Below are positions 51,732-59,503 of a stretch of DNA of 64,000 nt, in pieces. The position numbers and the translations under genes were made by a program. Position 1 is the first letter of the stretch, and every line of letters begins with the position of its first letter. The notes below the pieces were generated by a model. That model did not search any database, was not told the DNA's origin, and saw nothing but the letters and a program-made list of their open reading frames with translations. Source of the DNA: CAYPNF01 sp964411985 (GTDB lineage: Bacteria; Verrucomicrobiota; Verrucomicrobiia; Limisphaerales; J093); contig CAYPNF010000010.1 in NCBI GenBank assembly GCA_964411985.1, positions 131,078 through 195,077 of the forward strand. The letters are read 5' to 3'.

Positions 51732-52700
51732 ATGAATTTTGAGAGTTGGCCGATCGTGCGGACCAAGCCTGGTCGTAAGAGCTACGGTCGCTCAATTTCG
51801 TTGTTCTTCAATAGCGCGCAGTGCTACCTCACCACGATCGGCCTTTATGAAGATGGTTTGGTCGACTGCTGTGGATGCGTCGACCTGGCACAGTTTCGAG
51901 CCAAATTGCATTCAGGCTGGATCGTGTCCGCGCCGAAGGCTGACCAAGACCTGTCTGTTTTCGGGTTCGGTTTCACCGGGGTGAAGAACGGCTCCTGGGT
52001 TCAGACATCTCAGGACATCGAAGAGGAAGTGCACTCAATCCTTCGGTCGCTCAATCCGGAGATGCGCAACCTGGTGGATATCAATGACGTCGCCCCCCCG
52101 GTCTATGGGGGAGGCTGGCAACACATAGTAGTCACCACCGATGGAAAGCCCTACCGAAAGGACAGAACGGGCGGGGATGTTCTCGGGACCAGTGTTCCTC
52201 TCCTTTGCGCAGTGGACGGGGGTTGGGAACTGACGCGTTTGACTGTTTTCGCCGATGGGATGTGCCAAGTCGGTGCCGGCGGAGAGCGCATGCCCATGGC
52301 AAACCTACCTTCGCTCTATGAACATGAGACGATTGCCAATTTTGCCCCTGCGGGTAGCACGATCAGACTACCCGGCTTAGGACAATTCCAGACCACAACA
52401 GACTTCGGGGGCGTGTCTATCCCCGACCGGATCGCAGAGATTCAAGATGAGCATAACGTGCTAAATGGTAGACCAAGTATCGTCACCAGCTGTGCCAGAC
52501 TCTTTCAGGAATATCAAAGAAGGCCATCGCCACTGGCCAAAGCGGCCTTGCGCGAGTGCTACGAGGCGGTCCCGAAGCAACTTCGTCCCTACTGCGGAGA
52601 CATGGACAGTCGAGATTATGAGATCCGAGCGGCAATCTATGGAGACAGTATCGAGGCAATTCTTGGAATCCGTCTAGCAGACCAAGAGCGAGGAAACTAA
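51732..52700 (+). CDS. Hypothetical protein, 322 aa
   Basis: The start is taken at the ATG of MNFESWPIVRTKPGRKSYGR (GCAGG just upstream); 51705 is possible. Soluble, with beta-rich segments (SISLFFNSAQCYLTTIGLYE, WELTRLTVFADGMCQVG) and a helical C-terminus (ALRECYEAVPKQLRPYCGDM). No family is recognised. A strong terminator lies 125 bp downstream within the 79-bp repeat element, so it is probably transcribed alone. Confidence 0.55.
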   Translation: MNFESWPIVRTKPGRKSYGRSISLFFNSAQCYLTTIGLYEDGLVDCCGCVDLAQFRAKLHSGWIVSAPKADQDLSVFGFGFTGVKNGSWVQTSQDIEEEVHSILRSLNPEMRNLVDINDVAPPVYGGGWQHIVVTTDGKPYRKDRTGGDVLGTSVPLLCAVDGGWELTRLTVFADGMCQVGAGGERMPMANLPSLYEHETIANFAPAGSTIRLPGLGQFQTTTDFGGVSIPDRIAEIQDEHNVLNGRPSIVTSCARLFQEYQRRPSPLAKAALRECYEAVPKQLRPYCGDMDSRDYEIRAAIYGDSIEAILGIRLADQERGN

Positions 52701-52748
52701 GTAAGCCCTTCCGAGGGTCAGATCGGCCTTGGATGGTACCGCCGCTAC

Positions 52749-52857
52749 GTTTTCGCCAGGGGTCTCGTGTTTGCCCCTTGGTTTCCTGGGATCAGCCAAG
52801 TTATCACTCCTAGTTGGTTGGTGCCCCCCGTCAGCGTACAATCTGGCGGGGGTTTTT
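52749..52857 (+). ncRNA. Duplicated RNA-like element, copy 1, ending in a terminator
   Basis: A 79-bp block (52749-52827) matches 54791-54869 without gaps, with about four to five differences. It can form two mutually exclusive hairpins: CCAGGGG with CCCCTTGG, and CTTGG with CCAAG. A terminator hairpin follows directly (CCCCCGTCAG with CTGGCGGGGG, then TTTTT). Whether it is an RNA or a DNA repeat cannot be settled from sequence. Confidence 0.45.
52825..52857 (+). terminator. Strong rho-independent terminator
   Basis: CCCCCGTCAG (52825-52834) pairs with CTGGCGGGGG (52843-52852) over 10 bp including one G-U, with an 8-nt loop and TTTTT after it. It can end the 51732-52700 transcript and the element above. 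Confidence 0.88.
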
Positions 52858-52869
52858 GTTTGGCTGAAG

Positions 52870-54624
52870 CTACGGCGACCTCACCCGGTAGAACCGGGTG
52901 GGCGAGTTCGTCCCCTCCGGATCCGTGAAGCTGAGGGATCCATTGGAGAGGCTGTTTGTCAGGAGCGGGATCCAAGTGGGGTTGACGAGGGCTGTGGTAG
53001 CTTCCAGCAGGATCGGAATGTTGGTGGTGCCAGTGATGGTGAGGTTGAGGCCATCTGAGCCGATCCTGGTGGCTTGGAGCGTTGGATTCCATAGTACCGC
53101 AGGGCGGTCAGCCAGACTGTTCGTCCAGCCTATCTGATCAGGAAGATAGTACAGGATCGCAGGGCTTCCACTCCAGATCGGCATCTCAAACCAACGCTCG
53201 TAAACCGTGGGAGCTTGGCCAGCAAAAAAAACAGACTCCAGTTTGTCGCATTGGGAAAAGGCATACTCTAGGATGTTCAGATTATCGCCAAGAACTGTGA
53301 CAGTCGTAAGGTTCGTACAATAGTCGAATGCATTAGGTCCCAGCACCGTGACGCTGGGGGGCACTACGACTCTCGTCAAGTTCACACATGATTTGAAGCA
53401 AGCTGAACCTATTGCTGTAACACTGTCGGGAATCGTAACCGAGGCCAAACTGGAACAGCCCGAAAACGCATTTCCTCCAATCCGAAGGACTCTCTCGGGC
53501 ATGGTTATATTGGTCAAGGCCACGCAGTCCTGGAAGAGACCGCTCCCAATATTGGTAATGCCATCCATGAGGGTAGCGCTGGTGAGTGAGTAGCAACCGC
53601 CAAATGCCCCATCCATATACCTGACACTGCCTGGAACGGTTATACTAATAAGGCCACAAGATAGACATTTTCCGCCAAGATTTGTGATACCCTCAGGGAG
53701 GTTTACGTTGGTGAGTGCTCTATCACCTGCAAAGACGCGTTGTCCGAGGCTCCGTATGCTATCAGGGAGGGTCAACTCCCTGAGGTTGCCGCACGAAGAA
53801 AAAGCATCATCGGAGATAGAGATCAGCCCAGCAGGCAGGTCAACTTTCTGCAACTGGTAACAGTGGTAGAAGGCTGCCTTGCTGATGTTCGTAACTCCGC
53901 TTTGGATCGTAACATTGGTGAGTCCAAAACACTCATAGAAAGCCTTCTCGAGATTGGTTACGCTACCAGGGATCGTGACTGTCGAGAGGCTGTTGCAGTG
54001 CATGAAGACATAATTTGTCAAACTCCTGACGCCGTGTCCTATTGTCAGGTTTGTCAGCGAAAGACAACCCTCAAATGCACTCCTGTCTATCCTGGCAACA
54101 CTCCCTGGAATCGCAACACTGCCCAAGTTCGTACAGTTCAGGAAAGCGCCGCTTCCGATGTTCGTAATGCTGGTTGGGATGCTGACGTTAGGGATTTGTT
54201 GGCAGTAGCCGAATGCCCCTGAAGAAATCTGTTTTAGGCTATGCGGTATGACGATTGGGTTTAACAGGTTGAAGCATTGGCTGAACGCATTGTTTCCTAA
54301 GTTGGTGAGGGTTCCCGGGAGGTTGACATTCGTGAGATTCTCGCACGCCCTAAAGGCTGACGATCCTACGGAACCTAGCCCTTCAGGAAGCTGGATGCTG
54401 TATACGTTTGTGCAGAACGCGAAAGCGGAATCGGCAATTGCGGCCACCGGCAACCCACCAGCCATGGTGGGGACTATGACTTCTCCTCCAGGCCCATTAT
54501 ACTTGGTGATGGTAAGGCCAGTGCTGTTGGTGGCGTAGCTAAAATCCCCATCTTGTTGTGCTTCCATCTCCCCTTGCCATGCGAGCAGGAGACACCCCAT
54601 GAGTACCAGTAGAGCCCTTTGCAT
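52870..54624 (-). CDS. Secreted BspA-like leucine-rich-repeat protein
   Basis: This 584-residue protein has a signal peptide (MQRALLVLMGCLLLAWQGEMEA). It then carries about 18 LRR_5 units of 22-23 residues with the pattern 'h..IGxxAFxxCxxLTxVxIPxSVT', such as LGNNAFSQCFNLLNP, IGSGAFLNCTNLGSVAIPGS and IGGNAFSGCSSLASVTIPDS. The end is an exoprotein tail with ILLEATTALVNPTWIPLLTN. BspA-type repeats bind host or matrix proteins. The gene is flanked by the two copies of the 79-bp element. Confidence 0.88.
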   Translation of the reverse strand: MQRALLVLMGCLLLAWQGEMEAQQDGDFSYATNSTGLTITKYNGPGGEVIVPTMAGGLPVAAIADSAFAFCTNVYSIQLPEGLGSVGSSAFRACENLTNVNLPGTLTNLGNNAFSQCFNLLNPIVIPHSLKQISSGAFGYCQQIPNVSIPTSITNIGSGAFLNCTNLGSVAIPGSVARIDRSAFEGCLSLTNLTIGHGVRSLTNYVFMHCNSLSTVTIPGSVTNLEKAFYECFGLTNVTIQSGVTNISKAAFYHCYQLQKVDLPAGLISISDDAFSSCGNLRELTLPDSIRSLGQRVFAGDRALTNVNLPEGITNLGGKCLSCGLISITVPGSVRYMDGAFGGCYSLTSATLMDGITNIGSGLFQDCVALTNITMPERVLRIGGNAFSGCSSLASVTIPDSVTAIGSACFKSCVNLTRVVVPPSVTVLGPNAFDYCTNLTTVTVLGDNLNILEYAFSQCDKLESVFFAGQAPTVYERWFEMPIWSGSPAILYYLPDQIGWTNSLADRPAVLWNPTLQATRIGSDGLNLTITGTTNIPILLEATTALVNPTWIPLLTNSLSNGSLSFTDPEGTNSPTRFYRVRSP

Positions 54625-54790
54625 CGCGCGGGTGTACTATAATGGCTCGAGATGATCAAGGCATTCGTCGGGGGGGAGGTTCGCACTTGGTACGGCATGC
54701 AGAAGGGCAAAGAGTCCAAGACCTACACCCTCATGTACGGCGTGGACATCGGCAGTGCCCTTTGCCTTGAGAGGTTGAAGACAGCATGAT

Positions 54791-54908
54791 GTTTTCGCCA
54801 GGGGGCTCGTGTTTGCCCCTTGGTTTCCTGGGATCAGCCAAGTTATCACTCTTGGTTAGTTGGTGCCCCATTCGTCGCGGCTAACCCGCGAGGGGTGGGT
54901 GGGCTTTT
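54791..54908 (+). ncRNA. Duplicated RNA-like element, copy 2
   Basis: The 79-bp block at 54791-54869 matches 52749-52827. It is again followed by a hairpin, of different sequence but similar shape (CCCC...TCGCGG with CCGCGAGGGG, 54866-54896) and a short T-run at about 54904. Keeping the shape with changed bases hints at selection on RNA structure. It lies 167 bp upstream of the LRR gene, in the opposite direction. Confidence 0.42.
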
Positions 54909-54958
54909 CTGGGGGGTATCAGGAGCGGACGCCGAAACAGAACGTGCCTTGGGGGATT

Positions 54959-55348
54959 CTAAGCGCCATCCTCCTTCACCCCCATCACCCAGGCTTTCGC
55001 TTCCTCCATGTCTTTGAACACTCTGATGGAGATCTGGGGGTTGGTGTTCAGGGTTTGAAACATTCTCGCCAAACCGATCTGCACAGGGTGGCTTCCGACG
55101 ATGGCACTCTTGAACTGATTTGTGAAATGCCGTCCTTGCCGCTCTTTTGCAACCGACCAGATATCGGAACTGCTGACATTCCCAGGCAATGTGGTTTCGC
55201 TGATGTCCAGGATCCTGTGAGGGGTCGCCTCCGATTCGTCCTCGATCTTCGCCACTTCCAATAATAACCGTCTCAAGTCACCGGCTTCGACACCGCCACT
55301 CAACACAATGTGGAGCACGTTGTCCAAAAGGGTGATCTGGTAGGGCAT
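54959..55348 (-). CDS. STAS/SpoIIAA-like domain protein
   Basis: In this 129-residue protein the pattern LHIVLSGGVEAGDLRRLLLE, HRILDISETTLPGN and SSSDIWSVAKERQ, then KSAIVGSHPVQIGLARMF, matches the SpoIIAA-like/STAS-like family found widely in this phylum (small alpha/beta domain: strand, helix, strand). Such proteins are thought to be switch or lipid-binding domains. It is probably cytoplasmic. No partner gene is adjacent. Confidence 0.65.
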   Translation of the reverse strand: MPYQITLLDNVLHIVLSGGVEAGDLRRLLLEVAKIEDESEATPHRILDISETTLPGNVSSSDIWSVAKERQGRHFTNQFKSAIVGSHPVQIGLARMFQTLNTNPQISIRVFKDMEEAKAWVMGVKEDGA

Positions 55349-55631
55349 GGCAAAGTTGATACCAGACCACCTCAGACCGCGTCAAAACAGCAAAAGGCAC
55401 CTTCCGGATGGACCTAGGTCGCCTACCTCTGCCATCAAAGCATAAATTCCCACCGCCAACATGATCCGCTCTGACCGGTCTTGCTCACTTTTCTGGGTGA
55501 TTCCGATACTTTGCTCGCATGAAATGCCCTGCGGGAGCCACCGCGAGTCGAAGAAAGCAACCGGGGAGACGGGTTGTATGCGCCATGGCGCCAGGGTGTC
55601 ATAGCCCGGGCTCCTTCTCAGCCTCAATTCT

Positions 55632-55656
55632 TCAGCATACCGCATGTGTCGAACAT
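55632..55656. repeat. Dispersed repeat family 1, copy 2
   Basis: Matches 38994-39018 except for one base in the palindrome (CATACCGCATG). It lies in the gene-free stretch 55349-55731, after a CT-rich tract as in the other copies. Confidence 0.6.
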
Positions 55657-55731
55657 TCTTTTGCGGCTTTTCGGTCTCTGGGGCGCCACCCGGAGGTCCA
55701 CAACCTTTCGGCCGAACTGGGCAGGTGCCAC

Positions 55732-55893
55732 CTATTTCCATAGTCCGAATCTTACCGCCTTCCAAAACCCCAAGCGGTGCCTACCTCGGAGGCGGTGCCA
55801 GGCCCAGACCGTCACGAAGCCAATCACGAATCCGAGCGCGAAGCACTTGAGCAGGAACTTTATGAAGTAGCGAGGATTGAGGAAGTTGTGCAT
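55732..55893 (-). CDS. Small membrane protein, 53 aa
   Basis: It starts MHNFLNPRYFIKFLLKCF and has one membrane helix (CFALGFVIGFVTVWAWH) followed by a very basic end (RLRGRHRLGFWKAVRFGLWK). The frame runs 150 bp further upstream, but that part is of GC-rich low complexity. Membrane-then-basic small proteins are common, so function cannot be given. Family 1 repeat lies downstream. Confidence 0.45.
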   Translation of the reverse strand: MHNFLNPRYFIKFLLKCFALGFVIGFVTVWAWHRLRGRHRLGFWKAVRFGLWK

Positions 55894-56046
55894 TTGCTGT
55901 TTGTTCTGTTGGGTTTCTGTTACCGCCACCGAGCGGTGTCCAGAGGGCGCGCCCTTTGGCCGAGGATCCAAGGGGTGGAGCCCCTTGGCCGGGAAGGAAA
56001 GGGCCGGGGCTTTGTCGGCCCCGGCTTGTTCTCCCATGTCCATTCC

Positions 56047-56871
56047 CTACGCCGGGAACGAAAGCCACTTGTCAGCGAGATTCCAGAGTCGGAGGTTCAA
56101 GTCGACCGACTGGGTGAGGCCGGTCACCGCGCGCATGCGGCCGATGATTTTTCCGCCTGGGCTCCGCCTCCAGCCTTTCAAGCCACCTTGGGTCAGGTGC
56201 TCTTGGACGCGGTTCAGGACTCGCCAAAGGTCGTTGCCGGCGTCGTCGTAACGGAGCGCTCGCAGAAGCTTGCCAGGCTCCACTGGGGCCAAGGCCAGGT
56301 CTTCGTAGCGGAGTTGCATCGCCTCGGTGGCAAACTGCTCCGATTCCGCTGGGGTCAGCCGCCGTGCCTTCATCTGGCCTACGCGATCGGTCACCTTGGG
56401 CAGATTCTGTGCCAGGTCGAAACTGGCTTCGATTAGCCGCTCAGGGCTGAAGCCAGAATGGCGGATCTTCAGGCTTTCCAAAGTGCCATCGGAGACCATG
56501 AGGCCATTGGCGCAGGAGAACCTATAGAGAGCGGCGTGGAGTTGGTAGGCGCTGGTCCCATCGTGGGAATTCAACAGGGCGATTTCCGCCGTGTACTCTC
56601 CAGCCACCGCGAGCTCGTCACGTTTCTGGAAGCGAATCAGGTGCCGCTGGAATCCCTTGCGGTTTTCCAACCGCACGCGTTGTTCCTGAGCTTGGACCGG
56701 AGCCCAGCCAGCACCGCGCATGGCATTCACAACCTGCGAAGTGGGCAGGAAGGTGTAGCGTTCGCTCAAGTCCTCAATGGCCTGGGGCGCGAACACGGAG
56801 GGGGCCTGGGTTCGGAGTTGGTCGTCACTGAGTTCATGACGGCTCTTCATGATGCAATTAGGGTGATACAT
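56047..56871 (-). CDS. DUF932 family (phage/plasmid-like) protein
   Basis: This 274-residue protein has AAGGAAAG before the ATG at 56871. It follows the DUF932/plasmid-related pattern: ERYTFLPTSQVVNAMRGAGW, HLIRFQKRDEL, EIALLNSHDGTSAYQLHAAL, YRFSCANGLMVSDG and SFDLAQNLPKVTDRVG. The family is typical of plasmids, phages and islands and has no proven activity; a link with replication or anti-restriction is often suggested. The two genes downstream of its promoter side (69-aa protein and RadC-like) run in the same direction and probably form one operon with it. Confidence 0.85.
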   Translation of the reverse strand: MYHPNCIMKSRHELSDDQLRTQAPSVFAPQAIEDLSERYTFLPTSQVVNAMRGAGWAPVQAQEQRVRLENRKGFQRHLIRFQKRDELAVAGEYTAEIALLNSHDGTSAYQLHAALYRFSCANGLMVSDGTLESLKIRHSGFSPERLIEASFDLAQNLPKVTDRVGQMKARRLTPAESEQFATEAMQLRYEDLALAPVEPGKLLRALRYDDAGNDLWRVLNRVQEHLTQGGLKGWRRSPGGKIIGRMRAVTGLTQSVDLNLRLWNLADKWLSFPA

Positions 56872-56895
56872 GGGATCTTTCCTTTCTGTTTGTTG

Positions 56896-57105
56896 TTAGT
56901 CTCGAAGGCTCATTGCGCGGAACACTGGTTCCAAGCCGTCCGGGGTTAGCCGGGCCACCGCGAAGCGAGTGGGGCAATCACGGTCATCGGCCACGGTTTG
57001 AAGGGTTTGGGCAACCGTGGCGGCCGCCATGAAAGTGGGGTATTGGCCATACTGGATGGGCTGGCCTTGGGGGTCCTGGCAGGTGATGGTGTAGATCTCG
57101 TTCAT
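56896..57105 (-). CDS. Hypothetical protein, 69 aa
   Basis: Not recognised. Starts MNEIYTITCQDPQGQPIQYG; small alpha/beta protein with an alanine-rich helix (FMAAATVAQTLQTVAD). An AAGG site precedes the ATG. It lies between the DUF932 and RadC-like genes (24 and 30 bp gaps), so it is part of that operon. Confidence 0.6.
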   Translation of the reverse strand: MNEIYTITCQDPQGQPIQYGQYPTFMAAATVAQTLQTVADDRDCPTRFAVARLTPDGLEPVFRAMSLRD

Positions 57106-57135
57106 GGTTTGCCTTGGTAGAAAAATGGGGGATGG

Positions 57136-57654
57136 TTAGAGGTAGCCCAGTTCCCGGAGCGAGCAGTGCCGCCCGTTGCCGGCTACTATCACATGGTCAA
57201 GGACCTCGATTTTGAGGATCTGGCCGCCTCGGATTAGGTCGCGCGTAACCCTGATGTCAGCTTCGCTAGGCTGGCACTCTCCCGATGGGTGGTTGTGCAT
57301 CAGAACGATGGCGGGGGCTGAGGCGATCACGGCTAATCGAAAGACAGTCATCGGGTGGATAAGCAGGGTATCGTGGGTCCCCTGGGCAATGAGCTGATGG
57401 CCTTTGACGCGGCGCCGGGTATTGACCAACAGGACCACGAAGCATTCGCGTTCGGGGTCGAAGTAGGGGTTGTTGGGCAGGTGAAGATTCCAGTACTCGG
57501 CGGCCTTGGCTGGGGTATCGCAAAGTTGCAGGCTTTCAGGAGTGGGGCATTCTCGCAGAGCGGTGACTTTGTATTCGTGGGGCTGGGCAGGGAATCGGAA
57601 GGGCTTGACCAACTGTTGGGGTTCGAATCCGGGAAGTGGGAGGTTTTCGTTCAT
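57136..57654 (-). CDS. RadC-like JAB-domain protein
   Basis: From the ATG at 57654 this is 172 residues. The JAMM metal site is complete: MHNHPSGECQPSEADIRVT (HxHPxGxxxPSxxD), with ECFVVLLVNTRRRVKGHQLI upstream and LDHVIVAG after it. The N-terminal helix-hairpin-helix of classical RadC is missing; only the JAB domain with a short lead is present, as in element-borne copies. Its biological role is unproven despite the DNA-repair name. It is first in the operon with the 69-aa and DUF932 genes. Confidence 0.85.
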   Translation of the reverse strand: MNENLPLPGFEPQQLVKPFRFPAQPHEYKVTALRECPTPESLQLCDTPAKAAEYWNLHLPNNPYFDPERECFVVLLVNTRRRVKGHQLIAQGTHDTLLIHPMTVFRLAVIASAPAIVLMHNHPSGECQPSEADIRVTRDLIRGGQILKIEVLDHVIVAGNGRHCSLRELGYL

Positions 57655-58050
57655 GGCTTCTTTTTTCGGTTTCGGGTCCGCGTCTTGCAGACCCCTCACC
57701 TCACACTCAAAGCACTGGTACAGAAGCGTGCCGGGTTGAGGGAACCCTGCGTCAGTGGGGAGGGAGCGAAGGACCCCTCCGGAGCGGAAGGCACCCGGCG
57801 CGATTCTGGAAAAACGGGGAGAGCCTCACTCAGCTGGCGGTGAGGCGAGGGGAAAGTGGCCGTCACGAACCCATCGAGGACGATGGGGAGAGAAGCCCTA
57901 CCCGGCCACAGCGAGGAGCCTGACTAGAAGGCGAAGGGCAGGAGGCCCGAGACGATGGAGGGGAGGGGTTGCCCTTTGGCTAGTGGAAGCTGGGATTGTG
58001 GTCCGGGGCTTCTATCTGGTCCGGTGGTATCTCGGCGAACCCCGGTGAAG

Positions 58051-58185
58051 TGGGTTGGTCCAGGTGCATCCTTCTTCTTCTTCTCTTATTATCACCCTTT
58101 GTCCGTAAACTTCTTTGGCCCGTCAGGCACCCTCTGGCTCCCTACGTTCGGGGGGGACGGCTGGTAGGCAGTGTCACAGGGGGCC
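58051..58185. repeat. Dispersed intergenic repeat family 2, copy B
   Basis: Aligns with 30341-30468 over the whole length with small gaps; the best block is TTGTCCGTAAACTTC followed by TGGCCCGTCAGGC. A weaker third match may exist at about 27338-27410, inside the linker-coding part of the 965-aa gene. Confidence 0.6.
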
Positions 58186-58295
58186 ATGCCGCTCGGGGGC
58201 TTGGCTTCTTCCGGTGGCCAACACGAAAGAGGCAGGAAGAGCCAGGGCTCCCCGGCCTTCCTGCAAGAAGGGGGCTTTCACTCCCCTCGGTCTTT

Positions 58296-58320
58296 CAACA
58301 TACCGTATGTGTCGAACATT
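58296..58320. repeat. Dispersed repeat family 1, copy 3
   Basis: CAACATACCGTATGTGTCGA then ACATT; one base differs from copy 1. It lies 111 bp after family 2 copy B. Confidence 0.62.
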
Positions 58321-58603
58321 CTTCTCAGGCCCGTTCCGGGGTGGCCGGGAGGGTTGAGATTGGTTCTGCTTGGCAACCGAATGCCGTTGGCGGGGTTGTG
58401 GATAGTTTTGGGGCCGCCCGGGACTGACCTGCCTGCTCCGCCTGAGTGTCCTGGTCAAGAACGAGGATCATCACCACCTTTGGAGCTGATCCCTACCGCA
58501 TCCTGGATGCACCGTATCAGGTACCCCACCGATGCTTCAGGGTTGCAATAAACGATTGGCAAACGTAGAATCAAAGTGGGGCATAACCGCCCTTCCCATA
58601 ACT

Positions 58604-59170
58604 ATGAAGCTCACAATTTCACGCCTTCTCCTGACAAGTGTTTTCGCGCTGATTGTGTGTCGGTCCGCCTCGGCTCAGGCGGTTTACACCACCAATATTG
58701 TCACTCAGATTAAAGAAAAAGTGCTTCGGATTGAGAGCATCATCCCGGCACACCCCCACGCAGTTTGGAAGGCGTTTGCGACCGAGGAGGGCTTGAAGCG
58801 ATGGGCGGCCCCAGTAGTCGCTCTCGACCTTCGGATCGGCGGCACTCTTTCGACCCATTACGACAAAAAGGCGAGCATCGGGGATCCTGGAACCATTCGA
58901 TTGGAGATAGTGAATTATTTGGAGGGAGAGTTGATGACTTACAAAGTTCATCTCACCAGTTCCTTCAGTCCCAAGGCGCGCGCCGAAGATCAGAACTTGC
59001 AGGAAATCGTCCAGATTGTCGCGTGGACCAACGGAACGACAAAGGTCGTTTCGTCGATGATCGGCTGGGGGACGGGTAAAGAGTGGGATGACACTTACAG
59101 TTTTTTCGCCAAAGGCAATGCGTGGAGCTACAACCAGCTGGTCAAGAGTTTCTCCGAGGAACGCAAATGA
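58604..59170 (+). CDS. Secreted SRPBCC (AHSA1-like) protein
   Basis: From the ATG at 58604 this is 188 residues with a signal peptide (MKLTISRLLLTSVFALIVCR, then SASAQA). The START-like fold is recognisable: EKVLRIESIIPAHPHAVWKA, FATEEGLKRWAAPVVALDLR with IGGTLSTHY, EIVNYLEGELMTYKV and the C-terminal helix KEWDDTYSFFAKGNAWS. SRPBCC domains bind hydrophobic ligands; an exported version is less common. It is a single gene, followed by 333 bp with no gene recognised. Confidence 0.82.
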   Translation: MKLTISRLLLTSVFALIVCRSASAQAVYTTNIVTQIKEKVLRIESIIPAHPHAVWKAFATEEGLKRWAAPVVALDLRIGGTLSTHYDKKASIGDPGTIRLEIVNYLEGELMTYKVHLTSSFSPKARAEDQNLQEIVQIVAWTNGTTKVVSSMIGWGTGKEWDDTYSFFAKGNAWSYNQLVKSFSEERK

Positions 59171-59503
59171 TGCCCAACGATATCACTGGTCGCCGAATGC
59201 GGGCGGGCCGCATCAGTTGCCAATGCAGACGGGCACGGCCAGCGCACGCGATCAATCCTTTCCAGCCATCCGAGACAGGATGGGCCACAGACCTAACCGG
59301 GCCCTGCGCCGACTCTGCGGCAACCAGAATCGACTTTAGAACAGCCCTGTTTCGTTGGGCATTTGCGTGTTTTCCCCCTTGTGCAAGTGCAAGGATTAGC
59401 TCTACTATCCGTCCAAGATCACAGCGCCTCACTCCACCAGATGATCGACTGAGGAATCTGGTTGCTGTCAGCTTCTGTGGGGCGTAAGTCGGTGAGGGCA
59501 AGT

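Larger units (their letters stand above)
57700..58603. other. Long intergenic region with dispersed repeats and a purine-rich block
   Basis: No gene is recognised. 57750-57960 is strongly purine-biased on the plus strand (GGGGAGGGAGCGAAGG and alike), 58051-58185 is repeat family 2 and 58296-58320 repeat family 1. The promoter of the RadC-like operon (minus) and the leader of the SRPBCC gene (plus) must lie here. Confidence 0.45.

Noticed and set aside
52749..54869. Integron attC sites flanking the LRR gene as a cassette
   Set aside because: The 79-bp copies lack the terminal core sites and are not overall palindromic; no integron integrase is present.
57600..57640. tRNA T-arm-like string GTTCGAATCCGGG
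   Set aside because: It lies within the RadC-like coding sequence and no acceptor or anticodon arm can be formed around it.
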